Shown: in pieces, positions 8,201 through 15,595 of the stretch
How positions within the stretch are numbered: the first letter of the stretch is position 1
Layout of the letters: every line of letters starts with the position of its first letter
NCBI RefSeq assembly: GCF_003369925.1
Contig: NZ_LARY01000002.1
Location: 992,001 to 1,056,000 of the forward strand
DNA: 64,000 bases
Source: Listeria kieliensis
GTDB lineage: Bacteria; Bacillota; Bacilli; Lactobacillales; Listeriaceae
Direction of reading: 5' to 3'
Notes under the pieces: model-generated
Seen by the model: only the letters and a program-made list of their open reading frames with translations
What the model was told of the DNA's origin: nothing
Database searches by the model: none
Translations under genes and position numbers: made by a program

Positions 8201-9598
8201 AATGGTAAATTCACGTATTATGTGAAAGCAGGTACGATTAAAGCCGGCGATAAAGTAGAAATCATTGCGTTGGATAAAGATGGTAAACAATTAGATCGTA
8301 AACCGGTTCAGCTAATGAATGATTTACAAGGAAGCATTACACCTGATGGCTACACAATTGGTCAAACTAATATCACCGGTTCTTATGCAGGTGACGTAGT
8401 AAAAGGGCAACTATATGTGAATGGTAAATATGTATCGACAGGTGGCACATTCTCCGGCGGTAAGTTCACATATTACGTGAAAGCAGGCTCAATTAAACCT
8501 GGTGACAAAGTAGAAATCGTTGCACTAGATAAAAATGGTAAACAGTTAGATCGCAAACCAGTTCAAGTGAAGGCTGCCTCGAAAGGAAGCATTACACCAA
8601 ATGAATACGTGCTTGGTCAAACCAATATCACAGGTTCATATAGTGGTGATATCGTACAAGGGCAGCTATATGTGAATGGAAAATATGTATCAACAGGTGG
8701 CACCTTTAAAGATGGCAAATTCACATATTATGTGAAAGCAGGATCAATTAAAGCTGGCGATAAAGTGGAAATCGTCGCACTAGATAAAGATGGTAAGCAA
8801 TTAGACCGTAAACCAGTCCAAGTGATGGCTGCTACAAAAGGAAGTATTACACCTGATGACTATGTGTTAGGTCAAGCAAACATTACAGGTTCATACACGG
8901 GTGATATTGCACAAGGCCAATTGTATATAAATGGAAAATATGTATCAACAGGTGGCGCCTTTAAAGATGGTAAATTCACATATTATGTGAAAACAAACTC
9001 GATTAAAGATGGGGATAAGATTGAAATTGTTGCACTAGATAAAAATGGTAAACAATTGGATCGTAAACCTATATCTCTACAAGTTTCAAAAGGAAGTATT
9101 ACACCTTCAACATATACACTTGGTAGTGATGCAATTGAAGGACACTATACTGGAGATGTTGCTAAGGCAGAGTTGAAAATCGATGGTAAGCATGTATCTT
9201 GGGGTGGCGAATTTAGTAATGGCAAGTTCAAATACTATGTGAAGTCTAGCCTAATTAAAAAAGGGCAAGATGTGAAACTGATTGCTTTAAACAGCCGAGA
9301 TAAGGTACTAGATACTAAAAAAGTCGAAGTTAAAGAAGTTGCAGTAGCTGGGAAATTTACTTCTGCCACCTATAAATTTGGTGATGAGGTAATTAAAGGT
9401 ACCTATACAGGAGATATGGTGATTGCTAGAGTATATGTCAACGGTGTCCCTAAAAGCTGGGGTGGCGAGTTTAATGTTGGTGCATTTTCTTATTATTTAG
9501 GAAGCAACAAAATTAAAAAAGGCGATAAAGTGACTATTGAAGGCTATAGTGCAGATAAACAAAAACTCGACACGAGAGATGTTCAATTAATCCAATAG
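5297..9598 (+). CDS. Large secreted adhesin: beta-helix plus Ig-like repeats
   Basis: A 1,433-residue exported protein. It has a signal peptide (KKGSILIVTTALVGSQLTVF, likely cleavage after AIA near residue 32). Residues about 55-750 resemble the pectate-lyase-like beta-helix of Listeria/Enterococcus surface proteins, rich in short repeats such as GNNTI, SKGNISLG and NIGKATT. One OpcA/Big-type Ig domain follows (TVVTGTAEPGADIEIKVG, about 765-840). Seven modules of about 85 residues fill 842-1433, each with GSITP, YTGDVVKGQLYVNGKYVSTGGTF and YYVKAG patterns. No LPXTG, WxL, GW or LysM anchor is visible at the end (DTRDVQLIQ), so it may be released or held non-covalently. GGAGG lies before the ATG. 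The Crp-like gene upstream is the likely local regulator. Adhesion is inferred. Confidence 0.8.
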   Translation: MKDKLLKKGSILIVTTALVGSQLTVFSPAIAQATKGNEIKTTYKMEVPRALKEIKPSIQRVLAVNPRATEVPVDVSTPSELEQALSSESSVNVIRLKNDITLLKDLKFNKSVRIEGNGFKLSFSGKKLLTSGTARVDLQDVSLFNGSSNPMFDNGDSSATPTLNILGDVISSGYLFNSSAGGTLTIAGKNNTLSGSESSMIANVNEFKVEDNAQIKKMEAVKSAVKVASSGTISIGKNAEMNIRSNEAYAFEASGSTLSIGQGATINANSLYGAISVNALQIANDAKLDLSSGNSSSSGAGVQSVSGIKSGNNVTLKVKGAGTGIKTTGTSSVVDFGQNNTIDIQSSSDSGINSKGLTVGKGSDFKVNALKDAIIADTTGVNIGEVSNQPIEVKEKNKVEINSGNGSAINSKGNISLGDNTEYNISGSKSAVLAGGSYSSSDVITNLGSYSEFKIKSDTDMGINTGTLNIGKATTNYITAKTTGINLGKKGNGLNANEAVEIHVHAANGIISGKNLTFSQNNILDINSLAGNGINTTDASKISFAKDSLVKIQAKQGIYQVGPASNLGFETGSSLQIYNTEQHGIYTDGSVNFAKNTSANIRAAQVGAFSAVKASGIVRFDSGSKIVAQTLSNQSTSVFDLSGRINSQLEFINPSLLDIKQGNHFEPGKGRLIKGYSSTVTKTRLILDSVKELHSWDRGQAWGTAPSGSWKDVTSTTLFVDRVGDIRYDYFGGPTTGQNSTGFDIFDYSRLSTRTSNSNMIETKINELTTTSTVVTGTAEPGADIEIKVGDKVIGTGTADASGNYRINIPVQKEGTEVTAQAFLGSDKSNVAKTIVKGHSKGSITPNEYETTQDNITGSYTGDVVKGQLYVNGKYVSTGGTFKNGKFTYYVKAGTIKAGDKVEIIALDKNGKQLDRKPVQVKSATKGSITPNQYAIGQTNITGSYTGDVVKGQLYVNGKYVSTGGTFKNGKFTYYVKAGTIKAGDKVEIIALDKDGKQLDRKPVQLMNDLQGSITPDGYTIGQTNITGSYAGDVVKGQLYVNGKYVSTGGTFSGGKFTYYVKAGSIKPGDKVEIVALDKNGKQLDRKPVQVKAASKGSITPNEYVLGQTNITGSYSGDIVQGQLYVNGKYVSTGGTFKDGKFTYYVKAGSIKAGDKVEIVALDKDGKQLDRKPVQVMAATKGSITPDDYVLGQANITGSYTGDIAQGQLYINGKYVSTGGAFKDGKFTYYVKTNSIKDGDKIEIVALDKNGKQLDRKPISLQVSKGSITPSTYTLGSDAIEGHYTGDVAKAELKIDGKHVSWGGEFSNGKFKYYVKSSLIKKGQDVKLIALNSRDKVLDTKKVEVKEVAVAGKFTSATYKFGDEVIKGTYTGDMVIARVYVNGVPKSWGGEFNVGAFSYYLGSNKIKKGDKVTIEGYSADKQKLDTRDVQLIQ
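7820..9349 (+). repeat. Tandem 255-base repeats encoding Ig-like modules
   Basis: Unit starts (GGA AGT/AGC ATT ACA) fall at 7820, 8075, 8330, 8585 and 8840, exactly 255 bases apart. A more diverged unit begins at 9092 and a seventh at about 9350. The first two units are nearly identical in DNA over long stretches. Such repeats can gain or lose copies by recombination. Confidence 0.9.
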
Positions 9599-9614
9599 TA
9601 TATTAGATAGGTTT

Positions 9615-9645
9615 CACCCAACTTGTTCTAAGTTTTAGTTGGGTG
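9615..9645 (+). terminator. Hairpin after the adhesin gene
   Basis: CACCCAACT (9615-9623) pairs with AGTTGGGTG (9637-9645). There is no good T-tract, so it may be a weak terminator or an RNA processing hairpin. Confidence 0.4.
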
Positions 9646-9677
9646 GAGCTATCTTTGATGAAGAAGGTGGTTGAAGT

Positions 9678-10127
9678 ATGAAAAAAGTTTGGCTGAGTGT
9701 AATTTTAGGTCTCATTGTGGTGCTTGGTGCATGTTCGACAACGGCGGATTCTGATTCGTCGCAAGAAGGAATTAAAGCTAAAGCTGGTAGTGATATGGTT
9801 GATGGTTTAAAAATAGATATCAAAAATCTTGAAGTCAATAAAAATGTAAATACAAAAAAGGAAATTTATACATTTACGGTCAAAGGCGAAAATAGATCCT
9901 CTGTTAGTCTTGGCTTAGGTTCAATCGATTTTGCTTTGAAGACAACGAGCAATAAATTAATTGAGCCAGATCCGGCTATGAAGGCGTTTGGAGATAATAT
10001 TTTCCCAGGGAAATCGCTTAAAGGATTTGTATCTTTTTCCGTTCCTGAAACAACAAAAATAAAAGCATTAGTCTATAAACCTAAAAATAAAGAACTTATA
10101 AAGTGGACAGTTTCCAAGGATAGTTGA
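9678..10127 (+). CDS. Lipoprotein, DUF4352-like
   Basis: A 149-residue protein with a lipoprotein signal peptide: MKKVWLSVILGLIVVLGAC, with lipobox LGAC and lipidated Cys19, then a Ser/Asp-rich linker. The remainder (about 45-148) is a predicted beta-sandwich with IKNLEVNK, YTFTVKGENRS and LKGFVSFSVPETT, in the style of DUF4352 telobox-like extracellular domains common on Firmicute lipoproteins. It would sit on the outer face of the membrane. It lies between the adhesin and the polysaccharide operon and has its own GAAGG ribosome site. Substrate unknown. Confidence 0.7.
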   Translation: MKKVWLSVILGLIVVLGACSTTADSDSSQEGIKAKAGSDMVDGLKIDIKNLEVNKNVNTKKEIYTFTVKGENRSSVSLGLGSIDFALKTTSNKLIEPDPAMKAFGDNIFPGKSLKGFVSFSVPETTKIKALVYKPKNKELIKWTVSKDS

Positions 10128-10155
10128 TAGATGAAATACTGTTGCTTTTGCTACT

Positions 10156-10225
10156 CAAATATGACAAATAGTTTTTTGCATGTGCGAATATGCTTTTTGC
10201 CATATTTGGGTTTTGTATCTATTTA
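10156..10225 (+). promoter_or_regulatory. Probable promoter of the exopolysaccharide operon
   Basis: A -35 TTGCCA (10197-10202) and a -10 TATTTA (10220-10225) are 17 bases apart, about 30 bases before the first gene. CAAATATG (10156-10163) and CATATTTG (10201-10208) form an inverted repeat that overlaps the -35 and could be an operator. Confidence 0.45.
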
Positions 10226-10256
10226 ACGATAAGGACTATTACAAAAGGAGATAAAC

Positions 10257-11522
10257 ATGAAAATTATAGTTTTAGGATTAGGCTATATTGGTCTACCTAC
10301 GGCAGTGATGTTTGCCAATCATAATCAAGAAGTCATTGGAGTAGATATTAATAAAACGGTTGTTGATGATTTAAATCAAGGCTGTACGCATATTGAAGAA
10401 CCAGGTTTATCTGAAGCTTTGCGTTTAGCAATAAATAAAAACAATTTTAGGGCGCAAATGGAGGTAGAAGAAGCGGATGCATTTATCGTATCTGTTCCAA
10501 CGCCAAACAATAATGACGTTTTTAAAAGTTGCAATATGGACTATGTTCAACAAGCAGTGAGGTCCATCATACCAGTGCTTCGCCAAGGGAATACTGTAAT
10601 CATAGAATCCACAATTTCTCCATGTTCCACAGAGAATATGATAAAACCCCTTATTGAAAATGCTGGATTTGCTGTTGGAAAAGATGTATTTTTGGCGCAT
10701 TGTCCTGAGCGTGTCTTACCGGGGAATATTTTTTATGAATTAGAGTATAATAATCGCATCATTGGAGGGGTTTCAGAAGCCTGTTCGCATCACGGAGCAA
10801 AAATCTATAGCCTTTTTACAAAAGGAGAACTCGTGGAAACATCGGCATCTGCGGCTGAATTGTCAAAGTTAATGGAGAACACTTATCGGGATGTCAATAT
10901 AGCTTTGGCTAATGAGTTGATCAAAACAGCTGGCGTTTTGGGGATTGATGGTCTTGAAGTTGTGAAGCTTGCAAATAAACACCCACGTGTTAATATTCAT
11001 ACTCCTGGGCCAGGAGTAGGTGGTCATTGCCTCGCTGTTGACCCTTATTTTATTATAGCAAGCTCTCCAGATACTACACCACTAATGCAGAGGGCGAGAG
11101 AGATTAACAAATCAATGCCAGACTTTGTTTTGAAGGAAACAAAGGAATTAATGCGACAAATTGATGGTAAAAAGATAACTGTTTTAGGAATTACGTATAA
11201 AGGGGACACCGACGATATTCGAGAAAGTCCAGCACTTGAAGTATTGAAGTTGTTAGAGGCGGAAAACCGGTATCAGCTAACCATATACGATCCTTATATT
11301 CCTGCGTACAACGATTGGAAAGAGGCCACTCTGGACAGTGATTTACTACTGATATTATCGGATCATCAGGAGTTTAGTCTTTTAGATGAGACAAGGTTAG
11401 AATATATGAAACAAGCGGTGATATTTGACACCAAAAATATTCTAGTAGACTCCTTGAAAACCAGTAATTATTTCAATTTAGGGAACATTCGAACTAAACG
11501 ATATAGAAAGGAAAAATCTTAG
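10257..11522 (+). CDS. wecC: UDP-N-acetyl-D-mannosamine dehydrogenase (WecC family)
   Basis: A 421-residue nucleotide-sugar dehydrogenase that oxidises C6 of a UDP-sugar twice with NAD+, giving a uronic acid. The N-terminal Rossmann motif GLGYIGLP lies at residues 7-14, the substrate lysine at about 204 (AAELSKLMENTYRD), and the catalytic cysteine is C258 in GPGVGGHCLAVDP. The C-terminal UDP-binding domain carries ITYKGDTDDIRESPALEV. The sequence is closer to WecC/CapL-type UDP-ManNAc dehydrogenases than to UDP-glucose dehydrogenases, suggesting UDP-ManNAcA as product. It heads the operon after AAAGGAG. No UDP-GlcNAc 2-epimerase is in the cluster, so the substrate must come from elsewhere in the genome. 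Confidence 0.85.
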   Translation: MKIIVLGLGYIGLPTAVMFANHNQEVIGVDINKTVVDDLNQGCTHIEEPGLSEALRLAINKNNFRAQMEVEEADAFIVSVPTPNNNDVFKSCNMDYVQQAVRSIIPVLRQGNTVIIESTISPCSTENMIKPLIENAGFAVGKDVFLAHCPERVLPGNIFYELEYNNRIIGGVSEACSHHGAKIYSLFTKGELVETSASAAELSKLMENTYRDVNIALANELIKTAGVLGIDGLEVVKLANKHPRVNIHTPGPGVGGHCLAVDPYFIIASSPDTTPLMQRAREINKSMPDFVLKETKELMRQIDGKKITVLGITYKGDTDDIRESPALEVLKLLEAENRYQLTIYDPYIPAYNDWKEATLDSDLLLILSDHQEFSLLDETRLEYMKQAVIFDTKNILVDSLKTSNYFNLGNIRTKRYRKEKS

Positions 11523-11523
11523 T

Positions 11524-12210
11524 ATGCAAGATACGATTGATTTTACTAAAATTTGCGCAATCGCAAATAAGATGAAATTTAAAATAGCTTTAATTTTTAT
11601 TGTGATTGTTTCGAGTATGTCCGTTTATTTATGGTTTATAGCTACTCCAGTGTATCAAAGTGAAGTTCAGTTATTAGTCAACCAAACAGAAAGAAATACG
11701 AATATACAAGATCAAGAAGTACAAGCAAATCTTAAACTGGTGGAAACATATAGCACGATTATAACGAGTCCAAGAATTTTGGATCTTGTTAAGCAGAATT
11801 TGAAGGGCAAATATTCGAAAGAAGATCTGAGTGATGCTGTTAATGTGAAAAACAACGCGAATTCGCAAGTTTTAACAATTACTGCACAAGACACGAATTC
11901 TAAGGTGGCCACGGAAATTGCCAATCAAACAGCCAAAGTATTCAAGCGAGAAATTCCCAAAATTATGAAGGTCAACAATGTGACAATATTAACTAACGCT
12001 GGTGTCACAAATCAAAATTCTGAAGTGAAACCTAACAGGGCCTTGATGCTAATGCTTAGTTTAATTGTTGGTGTTTTAGTCTCGTTAATTGTAATTACAA
12101 TAAAAGCTATGAATGATAAAACTATTCAAACAGAACAAGAATTACAGATGGAATTTGGACAGACTGTGTTAGGGACGATTGAGGATTTTAGTAAAATCAA
12201 AATTCAATAG
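11524..12210 (+). CDS. Wzz/CapA-like chain-length modulator
   Basis: A 228-residue membrane protein of the polysaccharide co-polymerase family (Wzz; YwqC/CapA-like kinase modulator). It has two membrane helices, at about residues 20-40 (IALIFIVIVSSMSVYLWFIA) and 173-193 (LMLMLSLIVGVLVSLIVITI), flanking an extracellular region, with Pro-rich KPNRA just before the second. It controls polymer length and activates the adjacent tyrosine kinase. It starts two bases after the wecC stop, so translation is coupled. Confidence 0.85.
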   Translation: MQDTIDFTKICAIANKMKFKIALIFIVIVSSMSVYLWFIATPVYQSEVQLLVNQTERNTNIQDQEVQANLKLVETYSTIITSPRILDLVKQNLKGKYSKEDLSDAVNVKNNANSQVLTITAQDTNSKVATEIANQTAKVFKREIPKIMKVNNVTILTNAGVTNQNSEVKPNRALMLMLSLIVGVLVSLIVITIKAMNDKTIQTEQELQMEFGQTVLGTIEDFSKIKIQ

Positions 12211-12230
12211 GACTGGATGTTATTTATAAA

Positions 12231-12935
12231 ATGAAACGAAATAAAAATAGAGATAAAGTTATTGCGGCACTGAGCCTAGAACCGTTAGTTAATGAACAGT
12301 TTAAATCAATCCGCACGAGTATTTCCTTTGCCTCAATTGATAGACATGTCCAAACACTCTTAATTACATCATCTGAGTCTGGTAGCGGAAAATCAACTAT
12401 TTCAGCGAATTTATCGATTGCATATGCGCAACAAGGAAAAAAAACGTTACTCATCGACTGTGACCTAAGAAAGCCGACTGTCCATAGAGCTTTTTATGTA
12501 AATGGTTTTGTCGGGCTGTCTAGTGTATTGATGGATCAATTAGATGTTATTGAAGCTTGTCAAAAAACCAAAATTGAAAATTTATCAGTTTTGGCTAGCG
12601 GAGCTGTTCCCCCTAATCCTAGCGACCTTCTAGGATCGAAAAAAATGAAATTAATCTTAGAACACTTAAAACAAGAATTTGACATGATTATTATAGACAC
12701 TCCACCGATAACATTATTTTCAGATTCTATGTTATTAGCTCCTAGAACAGATGGAGTTATTCTCGTTACGCGCTATGGAAGGTCAAAAAAAGCAGAGATT
12801 AAGTTGGCTCTTGAAAAAATAGCGCTGACACAAGTACCTGTTACTGGAACGATATTAAATGGCGTGGTGAAAAAAAGAATAAATTCAAATTACGATAATT
12901 ATCATAATGTCCGAAAGGAAGAGAAGGATGGGTAA
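12231..12935 (+). CDS. BY-type tyrosine kinase (YwqD/CpsD/CapB family)
   Basis: A 234-residue cytoplasmic bacterial tyrosine kinase. Walker A ESGSGKST is at 49-56, Walker A' LLIDCDLRKP at about 73-82 and Walker B MIIIDTPP at about 146-153. The tail holds tyrosines (NYDNYHNV) as in the autophosphorylated cluster of CpsD/CapB. Together with the Wzz-like protein upstream it would form the split Wzc-type complex that tunes polymerisation and export. It overlaps the next gene by eight bases. Confidence 0.88.
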   Translation: MKRNKNRDKVIAALSLEPLVNEQFKSIRTSISFASIDRHVQTLLITSSESGSGKSTISANLSIAYAQQGKKTLLIDCDLRKPTVHRAFYVNGFVGLSSVLMDQLDVIEACQKTKIENLSVLASGAVPPNPSDLLGSKKMKLILEHLKQEFDMIIIDTPPITLFSDSMLLAPRTDGVILVTRYGRSKKAEIKLALEKIALTQVPVTGTILNGVVKKRINSNYDNYHNVRKEEKDG

Positions 12936-13572
12936 ACCTATGTGGATTACGCTTGATAAACAACACAAATCTTATCTTAGTCTAAAGCGAATATTTGATA
13001 TTCATTTATCTATGTTAGGCCTATTGTTTTTGTCTCCATTATTGATCTTGATTGCTGCGTTGATCAAGTGCTCAGACTGGAAAGGGAAGGTCTTGTTTAA
13101 ACAAATTAGGTTGGGAAAAGATGGGGAAGAGTTTTGGATGTATAAATTTAGAACCATGCACCACGATGCAGAAGCAAAATTGGAGGAATTGAAAGCGAAA
13201 AATGAGATCTCAGGGGCGATGTTTAAAATGAAGGAAGATCCCAGGGTAACAAAAATTGGTAAATTTCTTCGTAAGTCAAGCCTCGATGAACTTCCTCAAT
13301 TATGGAATGTATTAAAAGGGGATATGTCTTTAGTTGGCCCTCGCCCGCCTCTTTTACGTGAAGTATCAGAATATACGCCGTACCAAATACAACGGCTATT
13401 GGTTAAACCAGGATGTACAGGTATCTGGCAAGTGAGTGGGAGAAATAGCTTAGACTTTTATCAAATGGTTGAATTAGATTTGGAGTATATTCGGGATATG
13501 TCTTTTTATTTAGATGTCAAAATTATATGCAAAACGATTATTGTTATGGTGGTGCCAAACAATGCGTATTGA
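12928..13572 (+). CDS. Initiating sugar phosphate transferase (PGT)
   Basis: About 214 residues of the bacterial sugar transferase family (PF02397; WbaP/EpsL/PglC-like). It loads the first sugar-1-phosphate onto undecaprenyl phosphate at the inner membrane face. Visible marks are the N-terminal reentrant helix (LSMLGLLFLSPLLILIAALI), the KxRLGKDGxxFxMYKFRTMH motif, KxGKFLRKSSLDELPQLWNVLKGDMSLVGPRPP and the closing KPGCTGIWQVSGR. The start at 12928 is preferred because AAGGAAGAGAAGG precedes it and its ATG overlaps the kinase stop; an earlier ATG lies at 12907. The sugar cannot be told from sequence. Confidence 0.88.
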   Translation: MGKPMWITLDKQHKSYLSLKRIFDIHLSMLGLLFLSPLLILIAALIKCSDWKGKVLFKQIRLGKDGEEFWMYKFRTMHHDAEAKLEELKAKNEISGAMFKMKEDPRVTKIGKFLRKSSLDELPQLWNVLKGDMSLVGPRPPLLREVSEYTPYQIQRLLVKPGCTGIWQVSGRNSLDFYQMVELDLEYIRDMSFYLDVKIICKTIIVMVVPNNAY

Positions 13573-14323
13573 CAGTTCTAAGAGAATTTCTTTGTTGGGA
13601 ACAAATATTGATTGTTTAACGATGGATGAGACGTTGGAGTGTATAAGATCATATATTACGCAAAAGAAAAATATACAACATGTAGCAGTTAATGCTGGGA
13701 AGATCAATTTAATGAGCGAGGATATGGAACTTCAAATGATTGTCAATCAGTGTCCATTAATTAATGCGGATGGACAGTCTATAGTATGGGCTGCGCGATT
13801 TTTGGGTTATAAAGTTCCGGAAAGAGTTGCTGGGATTGATTTATTTATTCGTTTAGTAGAATTGGCGGCACAAAATAAATATCGAATTTTTTATTTTGGT
13901 GCGGAAGAATCGATCGTAAAAAAGGTAGTGAGCCTTCATCAGAAAAAATATCCTCATATGGAAATAGCTGGTTATCGAAATGGCTACTTTAATGAAAATC
14001 AGTCTTTGCAAATAGCCAAAGAAATAGCTGATACCAAACCGGATATTTTGTTTGTAGCCTTTTCGAGTCCTAAAAAGGAAAAATGGATTTATACGTACAA
14101 AGATGTATTACAAGTGCCATTTTCAATGGGAGTAGGCGGAAGTTTTGATGTAATTGCAGGCAAAACAAAGCGAGCTCCAAAGTGGATGCAACGAACGGGA
14201 TTAGAATGGTTATACCGTTTTATACAAGAACCGAGACGAATGTATACACGTTATCTTATAGGCAATTGGTTATTCTTGAAAAAGGTTTGGTTTGAGAAAA
14301 AACAAAGAGGACAGGAAAAATGA
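13562..14323 (+). CDS. WecG/TagA/CpsF-family glycosyltransferase
   Basis: A 253-residue GT26 enzyme that adds a ManNAc- or ManNAcA-type sugar to a lipid-linked first sugar. Family marks are INADGQSIVWAARFLG, the RVAGIDLF motif, FYFGAEESIVKK, LFVAFSSPKKEKWI, SMGVGGSFDVIAGKTKRAP and EWLYRFIQEPRR. The ATG at 13562 is inside the end of the PGT gene (11-base overlap), giving the N-terminus MRIDSSKRISLLG normal for the family. Beside a UDP-ManNAc dehydrogenase, the simplest reading is a ManNAcA transferase acting second in repeat-unit assembly, as WecG does in enterobacterial common antigen. Confidence 0.85.
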   Translation: MRIDSSKRISLLGTNIDCLTMDETLECIRSYITQKKNIQHVAVNAGKINLMSEDMELQMIVNQCPLINADGQSIVWAARFLGYKVPERVAGIDLFIRLVELAAQNKYRIFYFGAEESIVKKVVSLHQKKYPHMEIAGYRNGYFNENQSLQIAKEIADTKPDILFVAFSSPKKEKWIYTYKDVLQVPFSMGVGGSFDVIAGKTKRAPKWMQRTGLEWLYRFIQEPRRMYTRYLIGNWLFLKKVWFEKKQRGQEK

Positions 14324-15579
14324 AAAAAAGAATGCCCTATTCGGTTATTTTTTTCATGTGCTTAGTCCTTGTCTTTCCAATTGTTGATATAGCGAATGGT
14401 TTTTTATTAACTATGGGCTTGATGTTACCCGTGGGAGTACTTTATAGACTTTTCTTTTTTGTCTTTCTTATCTTGTCTATTTTGTCAAAGCCAATTCCAA
14501 AATCAAGTTATACGCTCGTTACGTTTGTATTTGTGATAGGAAATAGTCTTATTTTTCTATTGCAGTCTATTTTTCTGGAAAATACGACAGGTTGGATTAT
14601 TGATGATTTTGGTGTGTTTGTTAAATATTTTTTAGGAGTACTAATCTCTTATTTTGTTTATCAACAAAGAAGTAATTTCCCAAATTATTATTATGAAAAA
14701 CTATTTCATGCTCTTAATTTCTTATTTATCCTCGGTTTACTAGTTCCATATTTCTTAGGGGTAGGGACACAAACTTATGAAGCTTCGAATGCTGGATATA
14801 AGGGGTACTTTTTTGCTCAAAATGATTTATCTTGTGCGTTTATTATTTTCATTACGTTTACAGGATATCATCTCATTCAAAAAATAAAAAATAAGTGGGA
14901 TTTTTCAGCTGCTTTTATTTTGTTTCTATTTGCTAGTGATATTTACTGTCTGCTTTTAATTGGCATGAAAACAGGAGTTATATATGGACTAGTGGTTATG
15001 CTGTATGTGATGTTCATGCTTATGTTTGGGAAAAACACTTCTATTTTAAAACGAATTATAGCGTGGGGAAGTAGCATCCTCTTTGTATTTTGGATGATTT
15101 TACATGGGGTTGGCAAGATACTTCAAATGGTCGAAGGTACCTATAATCGAATGGTTTATTTTTACTATCTGTATGATGGAAATCTAGTTAAATTATTGAC
15201 TAGTTCAAGAAGTGAATTTTTGGAAGGCGGAATGAATTTTTTCTTACAAGATAATCACTTGATTTTTACGTTGTTTGGAGGGCAAGGGTTTACCTACCGA
15301 CAAGAAAATTTTGGCAGATTAGGTTTAATTGAAATGGATTTTTTTGATATTTTTTTTGGAATAGGTTTTGGAGGAATTATTTTATTTTTGATATTCATTG
15401 GTTACTTTATAAAGTTAGCCTTTCAAAAAGAACTAATGTCTGTTTACAGTGTGATACTAGTTGTTGTGCTGTTGTACAGCTTTTTCGCAGGTCATGTGTT
15501 TTTCTCAGCATTATCATCAACCATGCTTGGATTAGTGTGTGGAGGGATTGTTTCTAAGCTTAAAATTAATTCAATGTAG
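14320..15579 (+). CDS. Wzy-like polysaccharide polymerase
   Basis: A 419-residue integral membrane protein with about ten or more hydrophobic segments and a larger extracellular loop near residues 275-320 (YNRMVYFYYLYDGNLVKLL, SRSEFLEGG). These traits, and its position next to a flippase and glycosyltransferases, fit the Wzy/O-antigen ligase superfamily, which is too variable for close assignment. It would polymerise lipid-linked repeats at the outer membrane face. Its ATG overlaps the previous stop (ATGA). Confidence 0.75.
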   Translation: MKKRMPYSVIFFMCLVLVFPIVDIANGFLLTMGLMLPVGVLYRLFFFVFLILSILSKPIPKSSYTLVTFVFVIGNSLIFLLQSIFLENTTGWIIDDFGVFVKYFLGVLISYFVYQQRSNFPNYYYEKLFHALNFLFILGLLVPYFLGVGTQTYEASNAGYKGYFFAQNDLSCAFIIFITFTGYHLIQKIKNKWDFSAAFILFLFASDIYCLLLIGMKTGVIYGLVVMLYVMFMLMFGKNTSILKRIIAWGSSILFVFWMILHGVGKILQMVEGTYNRMVYFYYLYDGNLVKLLTSSRSEFLEGGMNFFLQDNHLIFTLFGGQGFTYRQENFGRLGLIEMDFFDIFFGIGFGGIILFLIFIGYFIKLAFQKELMSVYSVILVVVLLYSFFAGHVFFSALSSTMLGLVCGGIVSKLKINSM

Positions 15580-15595
15580 AAAGGAAGAGCAGGAA

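Noticed and set aside
7820..9349. Repeats considered as a CRISPR array
   Set aside because: Units are 255 bases, contiguous, in frame and translate to Ig-like modules; there are no spacers and no cas genes.
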